A stretch of DNA of 40,475 nucleotides, from contig CAIVDU010000077.1 in the NCBI GenBank assembly GCA_903904815.1, positions 1 to 40,475 of the forward strand, written 5' to 3'. Numbering within the stretch: the stretch's first letter is position 1; the number at the start of each line of letters is the position of its first letter. Positions 1 to 8,641 of this stretch are shown here, piece by piece. The DNA is from an uncultured Armatimonadota bacterium. Lineage in GTDB: Bacteria > Armatimonadota > Fimbriimonadia > Fimbriimonadales > Fimbriimonadaceae. The translations under genes and the position numbers were made by a program. Under the pieces are notes generated by a model. That model was not told the origin of the DNA, did not search any database, and saw only the letters and a list, made by a program, of their open reading frames with translations.

Positions 1-52
1 AAGGGGCCAAGATCAAACGAGTTTGGCAAGGTTGAGACATAATATGGCCTCG

Positions 53-490
53 ATGAAGCAATCTGGACGGACCAGCCTAGTCACGCTCGCGACTGCGGTT
101 TTGGTTATCGTTGTCGTCGTCGTTCTTTCTTTTGGCAAGGAGTCTTTGACTTCCGTGGGTGCTCGGTTTATGACCGCGTTGTCAAAGGGCGACGTGGACA
201 CGCTAACCAAGATGAGCCTTTTGGGTGACAAGACGGAACCTGAGATGCACAAGGAGTGGGAGTTTGCGGTCAACACGGCCGGTAAGCACTACCGCTTCTT
301 CTGGCGAATCACCTCTGAACTCGTAAGCGACGAGAATTCCGGATCGGTTCGCATGCAGATCTCGCGGAATATCGACTCGCCCAGCACGTACGAAGAGGCT
401 TTCCAGTTGCCAATGCAAAAGGTCAACGGAGAGTGGAAGGTCGACGTTCGCGGAATCAGCCGGGAAATGTTCCCCGCCCTCCCGAGATAG
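53..490 (+). CDS. Small membrane-anchored protein, function unknown
   Basis: A 145-residue protein with a short basic N-terminus (MKQSGRT), one hydrophobic segment at about residues 8-27 that is very rich in Val, and a soluble C-terminal part of about 115 residues. The single N-terminal segment without a clear cleavage site suggests a signal anchor with the domain outside the membrane. The soluble part (a helix followed by alternating strands, with GEWKVDVRG near the end) resembles the fold of small NTF2-like or DUF4878-like lumenal domains, but this is only a pattern impression. The frame is open from a TTG at 23 and an ATG at 44. I prefer the ATG at 53 because a CATAAT hexamer at 38-43 would place transcription just at that codon. 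The gene ends 26 bp before the next one, so they may be co-expressed. Confidence 0.6.
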   Translation: MKQSGRTSLVTLATAVLVIVVVVVLSFGKESLTSVGARFMTALSKGDVDTLTKMSLLGDKTEPEMHKEWEFAVNTAGKHYRFFWRITSELVSDENSGSVRMQISRNIDSPSTYEEAFQLPMQKVNGEWKVDVRGISREMFPALPR

Positions 491-501
491 CCGTTACCTG
501 A

Positions 502-507
502 TACAAT
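502..507 (+). promoter_or_regulatory. Candidate -10 box for the CorC-type gene
   Basis: TACAAT lies 9 nt upstream of the ATG at 517, leaving essentially no 5' UTR if transcription starts about 7 nt downstream of the box. No convincing -35 element is visible. See the finding on leaderless starts. Confidence 0.4.
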
Positions 508-516
508 TTCGGGGAC

Positions 517-1827
517 ATGGGTAGCGATTTAGGACTGAGGCTCTTTGCGAGCCTGCTCTTGGTCCTAGCGAGCGGGTTCTTCGTGGCAGCGGAGTATTCG
601 CTGGTAGGTTCCCGTAAGAGTCGGCTCGAGTCACTGGGCCGACGTGGGTCCAAGAACGCCCGCCTGTTGTCGAAAGCTCTCGATGACATTTCCCCGCTCA
701 TCGCCGGAACCCAGATCGGCATCACGCTCCTGAGCATTGCGATTGGCTCGTTCACGGAGCCGTTCGTCGCCGAATTGCTGCATCCGGTTCTCAAGAATCT
801 GAATCCGACGGTGGCGGAAGCCATTTCACTGCTCCTCATCACGTTTGTGCTGGTGGTCGTCGGCGAGCTTGCCCCCAAATACGTGTCGCTGCGGCATCCG
901 GAGCGAGTTGCCCTCGTCACCTACCGTCCGCTACGAACCATTGGGGTCGTGTTGGCGCCTCTGATCTGGCTTGCTCAGAACACCACCGGTCTTCTGTTGC
1001 GCCCGTTTGGGATTCGCATCGAGGAGCATGCGCAGACCGCTTTGCAGAAGGAAGAACTTCTGATGCTGGTTCAGACGGGTGGGGCCGAAGGCACTCTGGA
1101 CAAGACCCATGCGGAGATGGTCACCCGCGCGCTCCGCCTCGATGTGCTGGCAGCGCGAGATATCATGGTCCACCGCCTCGACTTGAAGTGGATTGATATT
1201 TCGCTCAGCCGGGAAGCGCTCTTGCAGAAGCTCAAGACGATTCCTTTCACCCGACTGCCCGTGTGCCGAGGCGAGATCGACGACATGGTCGGTCTGGTCT
1301 ACCTTCACGACATTGTCAAGAACCTGGACAACCCCAAGTTCTCATTGGAATCGATCGTGCGCCCGGTGGTCGCGATCCCGGAAAACCTCCCCATGGAACG
1401 GATCGTTCAGACCATGAGGGAGGAGAAGACTCAGATGCTGGTCGTCATGGACGAGTACGGTGGAACAAGCGGGGTTGTCACGCTGGAGGACGTGGTCGAA
1501 GAGGTCTTCGGCGAACTCGAGGATCGGCTGGAAAGCGAGCGCCCGGTGATCGAGCAGTTTCCGGGCGGCAGAGTTTCGGCAAGGGCGGATGTCCGAATCG
1601 ACGAACTGGTGTCGAGGCTTCATCTCAATCGCGATTTTGAGGACGATACCGACACTCTCGCCCAGATCCTGATCGACGCCCTAGAGCGGGTTCCCCGCCC
1701 CGGAGACAGCGTAGAAACCACCCTGGGCATCATGAGGGTGGAGAACATGGCGCGGCGCCGTATCACCCGCGTGTCCGTTCAGCTCCGTCCGGAGCTCATC
1801 GAACCGGTTCCGGAAGACGAGGACTGA
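517..1827 (+). CDS. CNNM/HlyC-CorC family transporter-like protein
   Basis: A 436-residue protein with the complete architecture of the hemolysin C/CorC (TlyC, UPF0053) family. A DUF21/CNNM transmembrane domain of three to four helices fills about residues 1-190 and contains the GELAPK signature near 115. A CBS pair follows at about 205-330, with the highly conserved VMDEYGGTSGVVTLEDVVEE stretch. The C-terminal CorC_HlyC domain is at about 345-425. Family members are implicated in Mg2+/Co2+ efflux or homeostasis, with the CBS domains sensing adenine nucleotides and Mg; the name hemolysin is historical. The start is set by the ATG at 517, directly ahead of the hydrophobic N-terminus. The gene is followed by a bidirectional terminator shared with gap on the other strand. 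The family call is secure; the transported ion is not known. Confidence 0.93.
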   Translation: MGSDLGLRLFASLLLVLASGFFVAAEYSLVGSRKSRLESLGRRGSKNARLLSKALDDISPLIAGTQIGITLLSIAIGSFTEPFVAELLHPVLKNLNPTVAEAISLLLITFVLVVVGELAPKYVSLRHPERVALVTYRPLRTIGVVLAPLIWLAQNTTGLLLRPFGIRIEEHAQTALQKEELLMLVQTGGAEGTLDKTHAEMVTRALRLDVLAARDIMVHRLDLKWIDISLSREALLQKLKTIPFTRLPVCRGEIDDMVGLVYLHDIVKNLDNPKFSLESIVRPVVAIPENLPMERIVQTMREEKTQMLVVMDEYGGTSGVVTLEDVVEEVFGELEDRLESERPVIEQFPGGRVSARADVRIDELVSRLHLNRDFEDDTDTLAQILIDALERVPRPGDSVETTLGIMRVENMARRRITRVSVQLRPELIEPVPEDED

Positions 1828-1846
1828 GCAAAAGTAACCTCAAAAC

Positions 1847-1881
1847 AAAAGAGCTTCAACGCGATGCATTGAAGCTCTTTT
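1847..1881. terminator. Bidirectional intrinsic terminator
   Basis: A 13-bp perfect inverted repeat (arms 1847-1859 and 1869-1881, sequence AAAAGAGCTTCAA and its complement) with a 9-nt loop. A-tract and T-tract ends make it work in both directions. It lies between the convergent CorC-type gene and gap. Confidence 0.85.
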
Positions 1882-1930
1882 GATCAGCCAGTCCGCGGCT
1901 TAACCGAAAGCTAGCTAAACCTTCCGGTCA

Positions 1931-1958
1931 GCCAACCGCCAACCGCTAACAGCCAACC
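1931..1958. repeat. Degenerate 7-bp tandem repeat (4 units)
   Basis: Four consecutive heptamers, GCCAACC, GCCAACC, GCTAACA and GCCAACC, end 2 bp from the gap stop codon. The same heptamer family recurs at 11936-11963 and 12130-12157 in the ribosomal block. Confidence 0.8.
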
Positions 1959-1960
1959 TT

Positions 1961-2971
1961 TCAGAATCCCTTGTCGGCGACAAACTTCACGATGTCGGCG
2001 ATTCGGCAGGAATAGCCCCACTCGTTGTCGTACCAAGCGACCACCTTCACGAGGTCACCGATAAGCACGGTGTCGACGGAGGAGAAGATCGACGAGTGTG
2101 AATTGCCCTTGAGGTCGGTGGAGACAAGCTCTTCGTCGGAGTAGGCAAGGATGCCCTTCATCGCGCCCTCGGCGTACTCTTTGACGGCAGCGTTCACTTC
2201 AGCAACCGTGACCTCTCTCGACAGGAGAGCGGTGAAGTCGACAACCGATACGGTTGGGGTTGGGACGCGGAAGGCCATTCCAGTGAACTTGCCTTGCAGT
2301 TCAGGAATGACGAGGCCAACTGCTCGAGCAGCGCCGGTGGAACTGGGAACGATGTTCTGGGAAGCAGCGCGCGAATCGCGGAGATCCTTCGAAGCTGTGT
2401 CTTGCGTCTTTTGCGAGTTCGTGAATGCATGCACCGTGGTGAGAAGACCCTTCTGGATTCCGAACTTCTCGTGCAGTACCTTGGCGACGGGAGCGAGACC
2501 GTTTGTGGTGCAGCTCGCGTTGGAGATCACGTGGTGGTTGGCCGGATCATAAGCATCGTCGTTCACACCGAGAACGATGGTCTTGTCTTCGTTCTTTGCC
2601 GGCGCGCTGATGATAACTTTCTTGACGCCGTGATTTCGGTGGGCGACTGCCTTGGTTGCATCGGTGAAAAAGCCAGTGGATTCGATGACCACATCGACCC
2701 CGAGAGTGTCCCAGGGGATGGAACCCGGGTCTCTCTCTGCGAAGACGGTGATCTTCTTGCCGTTGACGTGGAAGTCCCTGTCATCGTGATCAACCGTGCC
2801 GTGAAAGGGGCCGTAGGTGCTGTCGTATTTGAACAGGTGCGCGTTTGTCTTTGTGTCGGTCAGGTCGTTGACCGCGACCACTTCGATCGCCTCTGGATAG
2901 CGCGCGAGAATTGTGCGCAGTGATAGTCTTCCGATTCGTCCAAATCCATTAATTCCAACGCGAATTGCCAT
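1961..2971 (-). CDS. gap: Glyceraldehyde-3-phosphate dehydrogenase, type I
   Basis: A 336-residue glycolytic enzyme that converts glyceraldehyde 3-phosphate, NAD+ and phosphate to 1,3-bisphosphoglycerate. The N-terminal Rossmann motif GINGFGRIGR is at residues 6-15. The catalytic Cys154 sits in SNASCTTN, and HAFTNSQKTQD supplies the active-site His. Asp36 at the end of the second strand (NDLTD) points to NAD rather than NADP preference. Length is normal for the family and the protein looks complete. The ATG start has an AGGAAA ribosome-binding sequence at good spacing. The gene is monocistronic in appearance: a terminator lies downstream and a 207-bp gap separates it from the MFS gene upstream. 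A heptamer repeat sits between the stop and the terminator. Confidence 0.98.
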   Translation of the reverse strand: MAIRVGINGFGRIGRLSLRTILARYPEAIEVVAVNDLTDTKTNAHLFKYDSTYGPFHGTVDHDDRDFHVNGKKITVFAERDPGSIPWDTLGVDVVIESTGFFTDATKAVAHRNHGVKKVIISAPAKNEDKTIVLGVNDDAYDPANHHVISNASCTTNGLAPVAKVLHEKFGIQKGLLTTVHAFTNSQKTQDTASKDLRDSRAASQNIVPSSTGAARAVGLVIPELQGKFTGMAFRVPTPTVSVVDFTALLSREVTVAEVNAAVKEYAEGAMKGILAYSDEELVSTDLKGNSHSSIFSSVDTVLIGDLVKVVAWYDNEWGYSCRIADIVKFVADKGF

Positions 2972-3121
2972 CTGTGTTTCCTACTTGTACGCGCGTCAGT
3001 TTACCGTCCCGGAGTCTGTCTGGACAGACGTTTGACCTGGGAAGCATCGTCCGAGGTCCGAGTTCGCCCTCTTAAAGCTAGCTTCCGTTTCGTGCAGATA
3101 GGTTGTTGCCGAACAATATTT

Positions 3122-3145
3122 CGGGACTCAGGCTGAGGAGTCCCG
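3122..3145. terminator. Hairpin downstream of the MFS gene
   Basis: Perfect 8-bp arms CGGGACTC and GAGTCCCG (3122-3129 and 3138-3145) with an 8-nt loop, located in the 207-bp gap between the MFS gene end and the gap start. There is no good T-run, only AAATATTG on the minus strand, so it is a weak terminator candidate or an mRNA-protecting hairpin. Confidence 0.4.
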
Positions 3146-3178
3146 TCCACGTCTTTGAACTTTTTTAGCCGAAAAAAT

Positions 3179-4573
3179 TTAGAGAGGCCCGAGGGAAGCG
3201 GACTCCATGGACCCTGGCTCGATCTCGTCGATTTGATCGGCGATCGAAGGGGTCGTCGCAGCAAGGGCGCCAGGCCCCTGATCCGAAGGAGCGCGAAGAA
3301 TTTTCACACTGAGTGCCCATCCGATCCCCGCACAAATTGCGCAACCGAGGAACGGCGAATACCTTCCAAACGACGCCCCGAGATGAAGCTGAACCCCGAC
3401 CGGTTGAAGCTTCTCATACATCATCGCTCCGATCGGTGCGCCGATAATGGCTCCGATGCCCTGAGCAGTCATGACTGCGCCGAGGTTCGATCCACGCTTC
3501 TCGGGATCAATGTCGCTGACGCTCGCCATCCATGCGGGAATCGCGAGCAAGAATCCTATACCCACCGGGATTCCGCCAAGGCAGAAGAGCCAAGGGCTGC
3601 GCAGAATTCGGAGTTCGGGCCGAGCCGCAAACGCTCCGGCTCCAATCACCGCCATTCCAGCGGCGCAAAGCAGGAGTCCCAAATGTACGGCTCGGATTCG
3701 TCCAATCTTGTCGGCAAATCGGCCCATCGGGATGCTGGCAATTCCCATAATGATCGCTCCTGGACAAATGAGAGATCCGATCTGCGTTTCCGAGAAGCCG
3801 AACTGGTCGGCCGGGAAGATCTTGAAGATAGTAATCGGGAAACCGATGCCCGCGAAAGTGATGACCGCGAGGATGAGGAACTGAGGGATCTGCTTGAGCG
3901 ACTTCACGAAGTCGGCAAGACTCGCATCGTGTTCATTCCCAATGCGCTCAGCTGGCCGCACATCTGGAAGGAGCCGCAAGACCGAGAGAGAAACCCCGAG
4001 AAAGCAGGCGGCCGCCAGAACCAGCCCGGCAAACTTGGTATGGGTAAGGTCGTTGGCAATACCTCCGAACTCAAAGGCGATCGCGATCCCCAAGAGGTAA
4101 CAGAGGTTGAGCAGCGACATCGCCTGCTGACGGTCCTCGTCCGAAACGACTTCGTTGACCGCGGCAAAGGTGGCCGGCCAAAGCATGGCTGCCCCAACAC
4201 CATCCAGGGCTCGGAGTCCGATGAACGTCAGGACCTCCATCGTCGAGGCGTCGCGGTGAGGAACGACGAGGCTGATCAGAGCGGTAAAAACGCTAATCGC
4301 CGGGCCGAACATCATGAGCCGCTTCGGGCCATACCGGTCGGCAAGATGCCCCATGGGGCTCTTAAAGGCGGCCTCGCTCAGCAGGAATGCCGCGAAAACC
4401 AGTCCGATCGTCGAGGTTCCGAAGTTTCGGTCCTCTTTGAGATAGACCGGCATCGTGGAGATGTTCATCACCGCATATCCGAGTTCGGCCAGAAGCGCGA
4501 TGAGCAATAGCCGCATCACGGGTTTACGCATGTAAACCGGCTGGTTGGGATTCGGAAATGAAGCTTCGACCAT
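3179..4573 (-). CDS. Major facilitator superfamily transporter
   Basis: A 464-residue integral membrane protein with about 12 hydrophobic helices in two sixfold halves. The MFS loop motif between helices 2 and 3 is visible as GHLADRYGPKR (about residues 75-85), with a second copy in the other half, GRFADKIGRIR. These Asp/Arg-rich loops are typical of drug/H+ antiporter-like MFS proteins. The substrate cannot be read from sequence. The C-terminal tail of about 40 residues is hydrophilic. Two ATGs are possible, at 4579 and 4573. AAGG directly abuts the first and stands 6 nt from the second, so I chose 4573. It is divergent from the pseudopilin gene at 4685. A long open frame on the opposite strand is a composition shadow. 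Confidence 0.9.
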   Translation of the reverse strand: MVEASFPNPNQPVYMRKPVMRLLLIALLAELGYAVMNISTMPVYLKEDRNFGTSTIGLVFAAFLLSEAAFKSPMGHLADRYGPKRLMMFGPAISVFTALISLVVPHRDASTMEVLTFIGLRALDGVGAAMLWPATFAAVNEVVSDEDRQQAMSLLNLCYLLGIAIAFEFGGIANDLTHTKFAGLVLAAACFLGVSLSVLRLLPDVRPAERIGNEHDASLADFVKSLKQIPQFLILAVITFAGIGFPITIFKIFPADQFGFSETQIGSLICPGAIIMGIASIPMGRFADKIGRIRAVHLGLLLCAAGMAVIGAGAFAARPELRILRSPWLFCLGGIPVGIGFLLAIPAWMASVSDIDPEKRGSNLGAVMTAQGIGAIIGAPIGAMMYEKLQPVGVQLHLGASFGRYSPFLGCAICAGIGWALSVKILRAPSDQGPGALAATTPSIADQIDEIEPGSMESASLGPL

Positions 4574-4667
4574 AGGCATCCTTACTTCGCTCCGGAGTTC
4601 AGTCCGGTTGCGCGTATCTTACTTGACTCGGCGTTCAGTCGCAAGATTTTGAGACCTTTTCACGGGC

Positions 4668-4673
4668 TATACT
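4668..4673 (+). promoter_or_regulatory. Candidate -10 box for the pseudopilin gene
   Basis: TATACT, 11 nt upstream of the ATG at 4685. No Shine-Dalgarno lies between them, and no good -35 is seen. Confidence 0.4.
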
Positions 4674-4684
4674 CCCTGATTCCA

Positions 4685-5269
4685 ATGAAGCGCGATGTCA
4701 AGGCTAAGTATCGGCGGTATCGCGAAAGGGCCTTCACCACCGTCGAGATGTGGACCGCTGCCGCGATAGCCGTCGTCCTTTTGGGATGCGCTGGTTATGC
4801 CTACCTCTCCTCGCTTCGAAATGCTTCCAAGAGTGCGTGCCTCACTCACCTGCACACGATTCATACGGCTCTCGTATCTTACGCTACTGACAATGACGGA
4901 AACCTCCCTCCTTACGCCTTTGGGCCTATTAGTGGCCAACCGGCTCACCAGACGGAGTTCATCCAGTGCCTCGTCGGGCTCGGATTGACCAACGCGACCT
5001 GGTTTTGCCCTTCCGACAGTCACGCTCACACTCGGTTCAAAGGGAACTGGACAGATTTTAGTGTCACGAGCTATGGCATGCCGCCGTCCTTGGTCGCAAA
5101 GGGCAAGGAGGTTGGCTCAAGCAGTTATGTGCTGAACATGCCCGGCGACACGAGCACCGTGTTGGTCTGCGACCAACCGTTTGGGCGGGGAAGTACCGCG
5201 CATGGTAAGTTGGCGAACGCGGTTTTTGGAGACGGCCACGTCGCCCTGACCTCGGTAAGCCGTCTCTAG
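4685..5269 (+). CDS. Pseudopilin-like secreted protein with H-X9-DG C-terminus
   Basis: A 194-residue protein beginning with a basic leader and a class III prepilin signal: cleavage would fall between Ala16 and Phe17, with the obligatory Glu at +5 (AFTTVEM), followed by a hydrophobic helix of about 20 residues. The -1 residue is Ala instead of the usual Gly, which prepilin peptidases tolerate less well. The C-terminus carries the H-X9-DG motif (HGKLANAVFGDGHV), the hallmark of large pseudopilin-like families in Planctomycetes, Verrucomicrobia and Armatimonadota. Two Cys pairs (CLTH, CPSD) may form disulfides. Such proteins are assembled by type II secretion/type IV pilus-like machinery; the individual role is unknown. 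An upstream ATG-less extension from 4649 would disrupt the signal, so the start at 4685 is preferred. Confidence 0.82.
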   Translation: MKRDVKAKYRRYRERAFTTVEMWTAAAIAVVLLGCAGYAYLSSLRNASKSACLTHLHTIHTALVSYATDNDGNLPPYAFGPISGQPAHQTEFIQCLVGLGLTNATWFCPSDSHAHTRFKGNWTDFSVTSYGMPPSLVAKGKEVGSSSYVLNMPGDTSTVLVCDQPFGRGSTAHGKLANAVFGDGHVALTSVSRL

Positions 5270-5284
5270 ATGATCCTGCCTCGC

Positions 5285-5311
5285 AGAAGGCTAAGCCGCC
5301 TTCTTCTTTTT
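5285..5311 (+). terminator. Intrinsic terminator overlapping the 3' end of the opposing MCP gene
   Basis: A 7-bp perfect stem AGAAGGC/GCCTTCT (5285-5291 and 5298-5304) followed by TCTTTTT. It would terminate the plus-strand pseudopilin transcript. The stem and T-run lie inside the last codons (poly-Lys, Ala-Ala) of the opposing chemoreceptor gene. Confidence 0.6.
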
Positions 5312-7273
5312 GACTGCCTTTTGAACCGGCTTGTCTTTTCCTAGATTGAACTTTTCCACGAGGTGGTCCAGTTGAGTCGCCATCTTGCTAAGGTCGAGGG
5401 CACTCGCATGCATCTCTTCGGCGCCGGCGGCGGCAAGGTGACTGATGCCGCTGATCTGGTCTAGGGCTCCAGCGACAGCCGAAGCGCCCTTTGCCATTTG
5501 ATCCACCGAAGCCGTATTGTTTTCGGCTCCCTTCTGGACGGTAATGACCGATGCTCGTACGCTTTCGACTGTGTGAGCCATTTGGCTGGTCGCCGCAGAA
5601 ACCTGCTGGACTTCTCCCGCAACCGTTCGCACCGCGTCCTCGATTTGAGATAGGGCCGACGTGGCTTGTTGACTCTTGAGGGCGCCTTCGGCGACTTCCT
5701 TGGTGCTAGAGTTCATCGCATCGATCGCTTCTTCCACGATGCCCTGGACTCCTCCGACAAGCTCATTGATTTCTCGCGCCGCCAGTCCAGATCGCTCGGC
5801 CAGCTTCCGGACCTCTTCTGCGACCACGGCAAATCCGCGACCGGAGTCTCCCGCACGAGCAGCCTCGATGGCGGCGTTAAGCGCAAGGAGGTTTGTCTGA
5901 TCGGCAATGCCTTCGATCGTCTGAACGATGACGGTGATTGCCTTACTCTTCTCACTGAGCTCCTCAATCTTTACCGAAGAGCTCTTCACCTTCGAGTTGA
6001 TGCGGTCCATACTGGATTCCGCATCGCGCACGGCTTGTCCACCTTCAGCCGCCACTGCGGCCGACTTCTCGGCCATGACGGCCATCTGGGAAGCGGAGTG
6101 GGCGATTTCTTCGACCGCGCTCGCGACTTGGTTGATCCCTTCGGAGGCAACCAGAGTTTCACGGCTCTGATTCTCGCCGGATTCCAAAACCGCTTGCACA
6201 CTACGCTCCATTTGCCGAAGAGTCGAGTCAGACTTGGTCCCGATGCCCGCAACCTCCTCAACCGCGAGCGACATGTCGGAGGTCTGACGAGCGGCATCCG
6301 CAGAGAAGGCGCTGAGCTGTTCACTTGTGGAAGCCACCAGGCTAGCGCTAAGGGTCACTTCGGAGACGAGGTCGCGAAGATTCAGCACCATCTTGCCAAA
6401 TGCTGTCCCGAGGAGGTCATCGGCGCCATGATTGGGAACTTCAACCGTAAGATCTCCATCGGCGACCGACTGGGCAGCGTCAGCCATTGCCTTTTGATAC
6501 GAAACCATTCGGCGAAAACTTTCGGCGAGGGTTCCGACTTCGTCCTGCCGATCGATTGAAATTTGGTGGTCGCAACGTCCTTCCGCCAGATCAGTCGCCA
6601 CCGACGCAAGCTCCTTGAGCGGGCGGGCGATCAGACGGGTGATGGCAGTGGCGAGCGAAACGCCGAGTATCGTTGCCAAGAACAGAAGCCCGGCGGCTAA
6701 TCGTGTAGCCCCAGCCTGTTCGGTCTCGATCTGTTTGTGAAACCTGGCCGCGTCTTTTTGAGAGGCTTCCAGCATTTCGTCAAGGTGCTTATTGATGGCT
6801 TCGTAGTCATCTTGCACTCCTCCGTTCATGAGCGATTCCGCAGAGGCAAGATCCCCGGAGTGGACGCTCTGCGATGCCTTATCCGAATCTGCTTTGTATT
6901 TGTCGATCATCGCGGTGAGGGACTGAAAATTCTTCTTGTCCTCGTCGGCGGTGACCGCCTTCCCGTAGGCCTCAAGACCGTGATCCAGCTCCTCAAGTTC
7001 GCCGCTGAGTTCTTTGTCGAGCCCGTCACGCTCCTTTGGGTCTTTCACCACGAGTTGATGCCAAGCATGGATGCGGTGTTGCTTGACGTTGTCGGTTATG
7101 TGGACCAACGCGTTACTGGCCGCGAGCGGCTCCGCCACGATCCGCGATCCTAAGGCTCCAATTCGGTACAGGCGACTCAAAACAATGACGCCCAAAAGGA
7201 CAGCCAGAACGACAAGTACGCCGTGTGAGATGACCAATTTGGCCGAGGTCTTGAGGTTGGTGAATTTCATCAT
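5291..7273 (-). CDS. Methyl-accepting chemotaxis protein
   Basis: A 660-residue transmembrane chemoreceptor. TM1 is at about residues 11-34. A periplasmic, mostly helical four-helix-bundle sensor (4HB_MCP type) follows to about 188, with TM2 at about 190-212. The HAMP domain is at about 213-265, and a second HAMP-like stretch ([20 protein letters not shown]) follows. The long cytoplasmic coiled-coil contains the hairpin-tip signature that binds CheA/CheW ([20 protein letters not shown] and [16 protein letters not shown]). The tail is [13 protein letters not shown] with no NWETF-like pentapeptide for CheR/CheB tethering. The ligand is unknown. No che genes are adjacent, but fliS in the window fits a motile cell. 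No Shine-Dalgarno is seen before the tandem ATG ATG, so the start could be 7273 or 7270. Confidence 0.96.
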   Translation of the reverse strand: MMKFTNLKTSAKLVISHGVLVVLAVLLGVIVLSRLYRIGALGSRIVAEPLAASNALVHITDNVKQHRIHAWHQLVVKDPKERDGLDKELSGELEELDHGLEAYGKAVTADEDKKNFQSLTAMIDKYKADSDKASQSVHSGDLASAESLMNGGVQDDYEAINKHLDEMLEASQKDAARFHKQIETEQAGATRLAAGLLFLATILGVSLATAITRLIARPLKELASVATDLAEGRCDHQISIDRQDEVGTLAESFRRMVSYQKAMADAAQSVADGDLTVEVPNHGADDLLGTAFGKMVLNLRDLVSEVTLSASLVASTSEQLSAFSADAARQTSDMSLAVEEVAGIGTKSDSTLRQMERSVQAVLESGENQSRETLVASEGINQVASAVEEIAHSASQMAVMAEKSAAVAAEGGQAVRDAESSMDRINSKVKSSSVKIEELSEKSKAITVIVQTIEGIADQTNLLALNAAIEAARAGDSGRGFAVVAEEVRKLAERSGLAAREINELVGGVQGIVEEAIDAMNSSTKEVAEGALKSQQATSALSQIEDAVRTVAGEVQQVSAATSQMAHTVESVRASVITVQKGAENNTASVDQMAKGASAVAGALDQISGISHLAAAGAEEMHASALDLSKMATQLDHLVEKFNLGKDKPVQKAVKKKKAA

Positions 7274-7521
7274 GGGAGGTGAAAGGCCCGCTCTGGCGCG
7301 GAAGCCCCAAATGATCTTCGGTCGGCAAATTCCTATTCACAACGGATGATGTGTCTCGTGCCTAGAAATACCAATTGACACGTGCCACCTTAGCTAGGCG
7401 ATGGCGAAAGCTTCGCTCAGCTTCAGTTCAGGTAATTCTTGGAGTTTTGCAAGGACAGTGCGCTGAGCCAGCAATTCGGACTGCGATCCTATCCCTTGAA
7501 ACACGGAAGGTTTCCCCCGCT
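7274..7521. other. Divergent intergenic region, no gene seen
   Basis: The gap between the divergent chemoreceptor and barrel-like genes. The plus-strand part has a hairpin GCGAA-AGC-TTCGC (7404-7416) and a possible 7-bp long-range pairing (GCTCAGC with GCTGAGC about 45 nt later). It may be a leader of the 7522 gene. I could not match it to a known riboswitch. Confidence 0.3.
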
Positions 7522-8163
7522 GTGAAGGGAAAAATCATCTATCGTGGAATTGCCGTGGCTGCCGGCACTCTCCTAATGAGCGCCGCATTCGCCGGACCTA
7601 CCGGTTTGATCGTCATGCCGATTGCCGACATCCTAGGACACCGTGAAGTCAACTTTCAAGTCGCGGTTGCGGGGAACGAACGCAATGTCGACAAGGGGCA
7701 CTATTGGGCCCAATCGGTCGAATTCGGCCTCTACGACGTCATGGAGGTTGGGTACGACAACGACTTTCTGGGAAATACTGTCCTGAACGCCAAGTTCCTC
7801 CTGTACCAATCCAAAGGGGCCGGAAAATTCTTGGTAAGCGGTGGCCTCCAGAACGTGGGGCTGTTTGACTCCCAGCCAGACAAGTACATCGTTGGCCGTT
7901 ACGACATGAAGAGTTGTCGACTTCACGCTGGGTGCATCTACAACGATCGTTTTCGCGGAATGGTGGGTATCGACGCTCCCCTTCCGAAGGGTTGGTCGAT
8001 TGCCGCCGACTACGTGAGCGGGCCTGGAGCTTACGCGTGGACTCAGCTCACGATTCCGCTTCCGGTTGCTGGATTTTCGCTTGGACTTGCTGGCGGACTC
8101 CCCATTGATCACGAGAATGGCATCAAACACCAAATTTCGCTCTCGTACGATCACAAATTCTGA
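7522..8163 (+). CDS. Small secreted beta-rich protein, possible outer-membrane barrel
   Basis: A 213-residue protein with a typical Sec signal peptide (basic KGKIIYRG, then a hydrophobic stretch ending in SAAFA-GPTG). The mature part consists of alternating hydrophobic/polar strands, many Gly and aromatic residues, and ends in a strand with terminal Phe (SLSYDHKF), which is what outer-membrane barrels use for BAM recognition. I do not recognise the family, so porin-like is inference. The frame is open from 7375, but the signal peptide fixes the start at the GTG at 7522, with GGAAGG about 12 nt upstream. It is divergent from the chemoreceptor gene across a 248-bp gap and is followed by a strong terminator. 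Confidence 0.65.
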   Translation: MKGKIIYRGIAVAAGTLLMSAAFAGPTGLIVMPIADILGHREVNFQVAVAGNERNVDKGHYWAQSVEFGLYDVMEVGYDNDFLGNTVLNAKFLLYQSKGAGKFLVSGGLQNVGLFDSQPDKYIVGRYDMKSCRLHAGCIYNDRFRGMVGIDAPLPKGWSIAADYVSGPGAYAWTQLTIPLPVAGFSLGLAGGLPIDHENGIKHQISLSYDHKF

Positions 8164-8175
8164 TCCTGGGACAAC

Positions 8176-8213
8176 AAAAAGACCCATCCCGAGATTCGGG
8201 ATGGGTCTTTTTT
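8176..8213. terminator. Bidirectional intrinsic terminator
   Basis: A near-perfect 17-bp hairpin with arms AAAAAGACCCATCCCGA and TCGGGATGGGTCTTTTT and a 3-nt loop, with A- and T-tracts on both sides. It ends both the barrel-like gene (plus) and the L13/S9 end of the ribosomal operon (minus). Confidence 0.92.
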
Positions 8214-8237
8214 GATATCCGGTAAGGAACTGGGATC

Positions 8238-8633
8238 TCAGCGCTTAACGAACTGGAAGCCACGTCGAGCTTTCTTACGACCGTACTTCTTGCGCTCTTT
8301 GACTCGCGAATCGCGGGTCAGGAAGCCGTTGACTTTGAGAGCCTTTCGGAACTCTTCGTCGACTTCGAGAAGTGCGCGGGAGATGCCGAGGCGGACTGCG
8401 CCAGCCTGGCCGGTGATTCCACCGCCCTTTGCAGTTGCTTTGACGTCGTACCGACCGTCGAGGCTAAGGAGAACGAGTGGGCTCTTGACGAGGATCTCAA
8501 GGACCGGTCGGCCGAGATACTCTTTCATGTCTCGACCGTTGATCGAGACCTTTCCGTCTCCTGGGGCGATCCACACGCGGGCTACAGCGCTCTTGCGCCG
8601 GCCGGTGCCGTAATTCTGTTGGGTTGCTGCCAT
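8238..8633 (-). CDS. rpsI: 30S ribosomal protein S9
   Basis: A 131-residue S9 of normal length. The N-terminal [13 protein letters not shown] and the C-terminal tail [14 protein letters not shown] are diagnostic. The terminal Lys-Arg contacts the P-site tRNA in the 30S head. The start ATG has AAAGGA 8 nt upstream. It is co-transcribed with rplM (8 bp apart), the usual L13-S9 pair, and is the last gene of the ribosomal block before a strong terminator. Confidence 0.99.
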   Translation of the reverse strand: MAATQQNYGTGRRKSAVARVWIAPGDGKVSINGRDMKEYLGRPVLEILVKSPLVLLSLDGRYDVKATAKGGGITGQAGAVRLGISRALLEVDEEFRKALKVNGFLTRDSRVKERKKYGRKKARRGFQFVKR

Positions 8634-8641
8634 CGGTTCCT

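Noticed and set aside
3155-4510. 451-codon open frame on the plus strand
   Set aside because: It is fully antisense to a clear MFS transporter. Its translation is Arg/Ser/Gly/Glu-rich low-complexity without any domain, as expected for the opposite strand of a GC-biased membrane gene.
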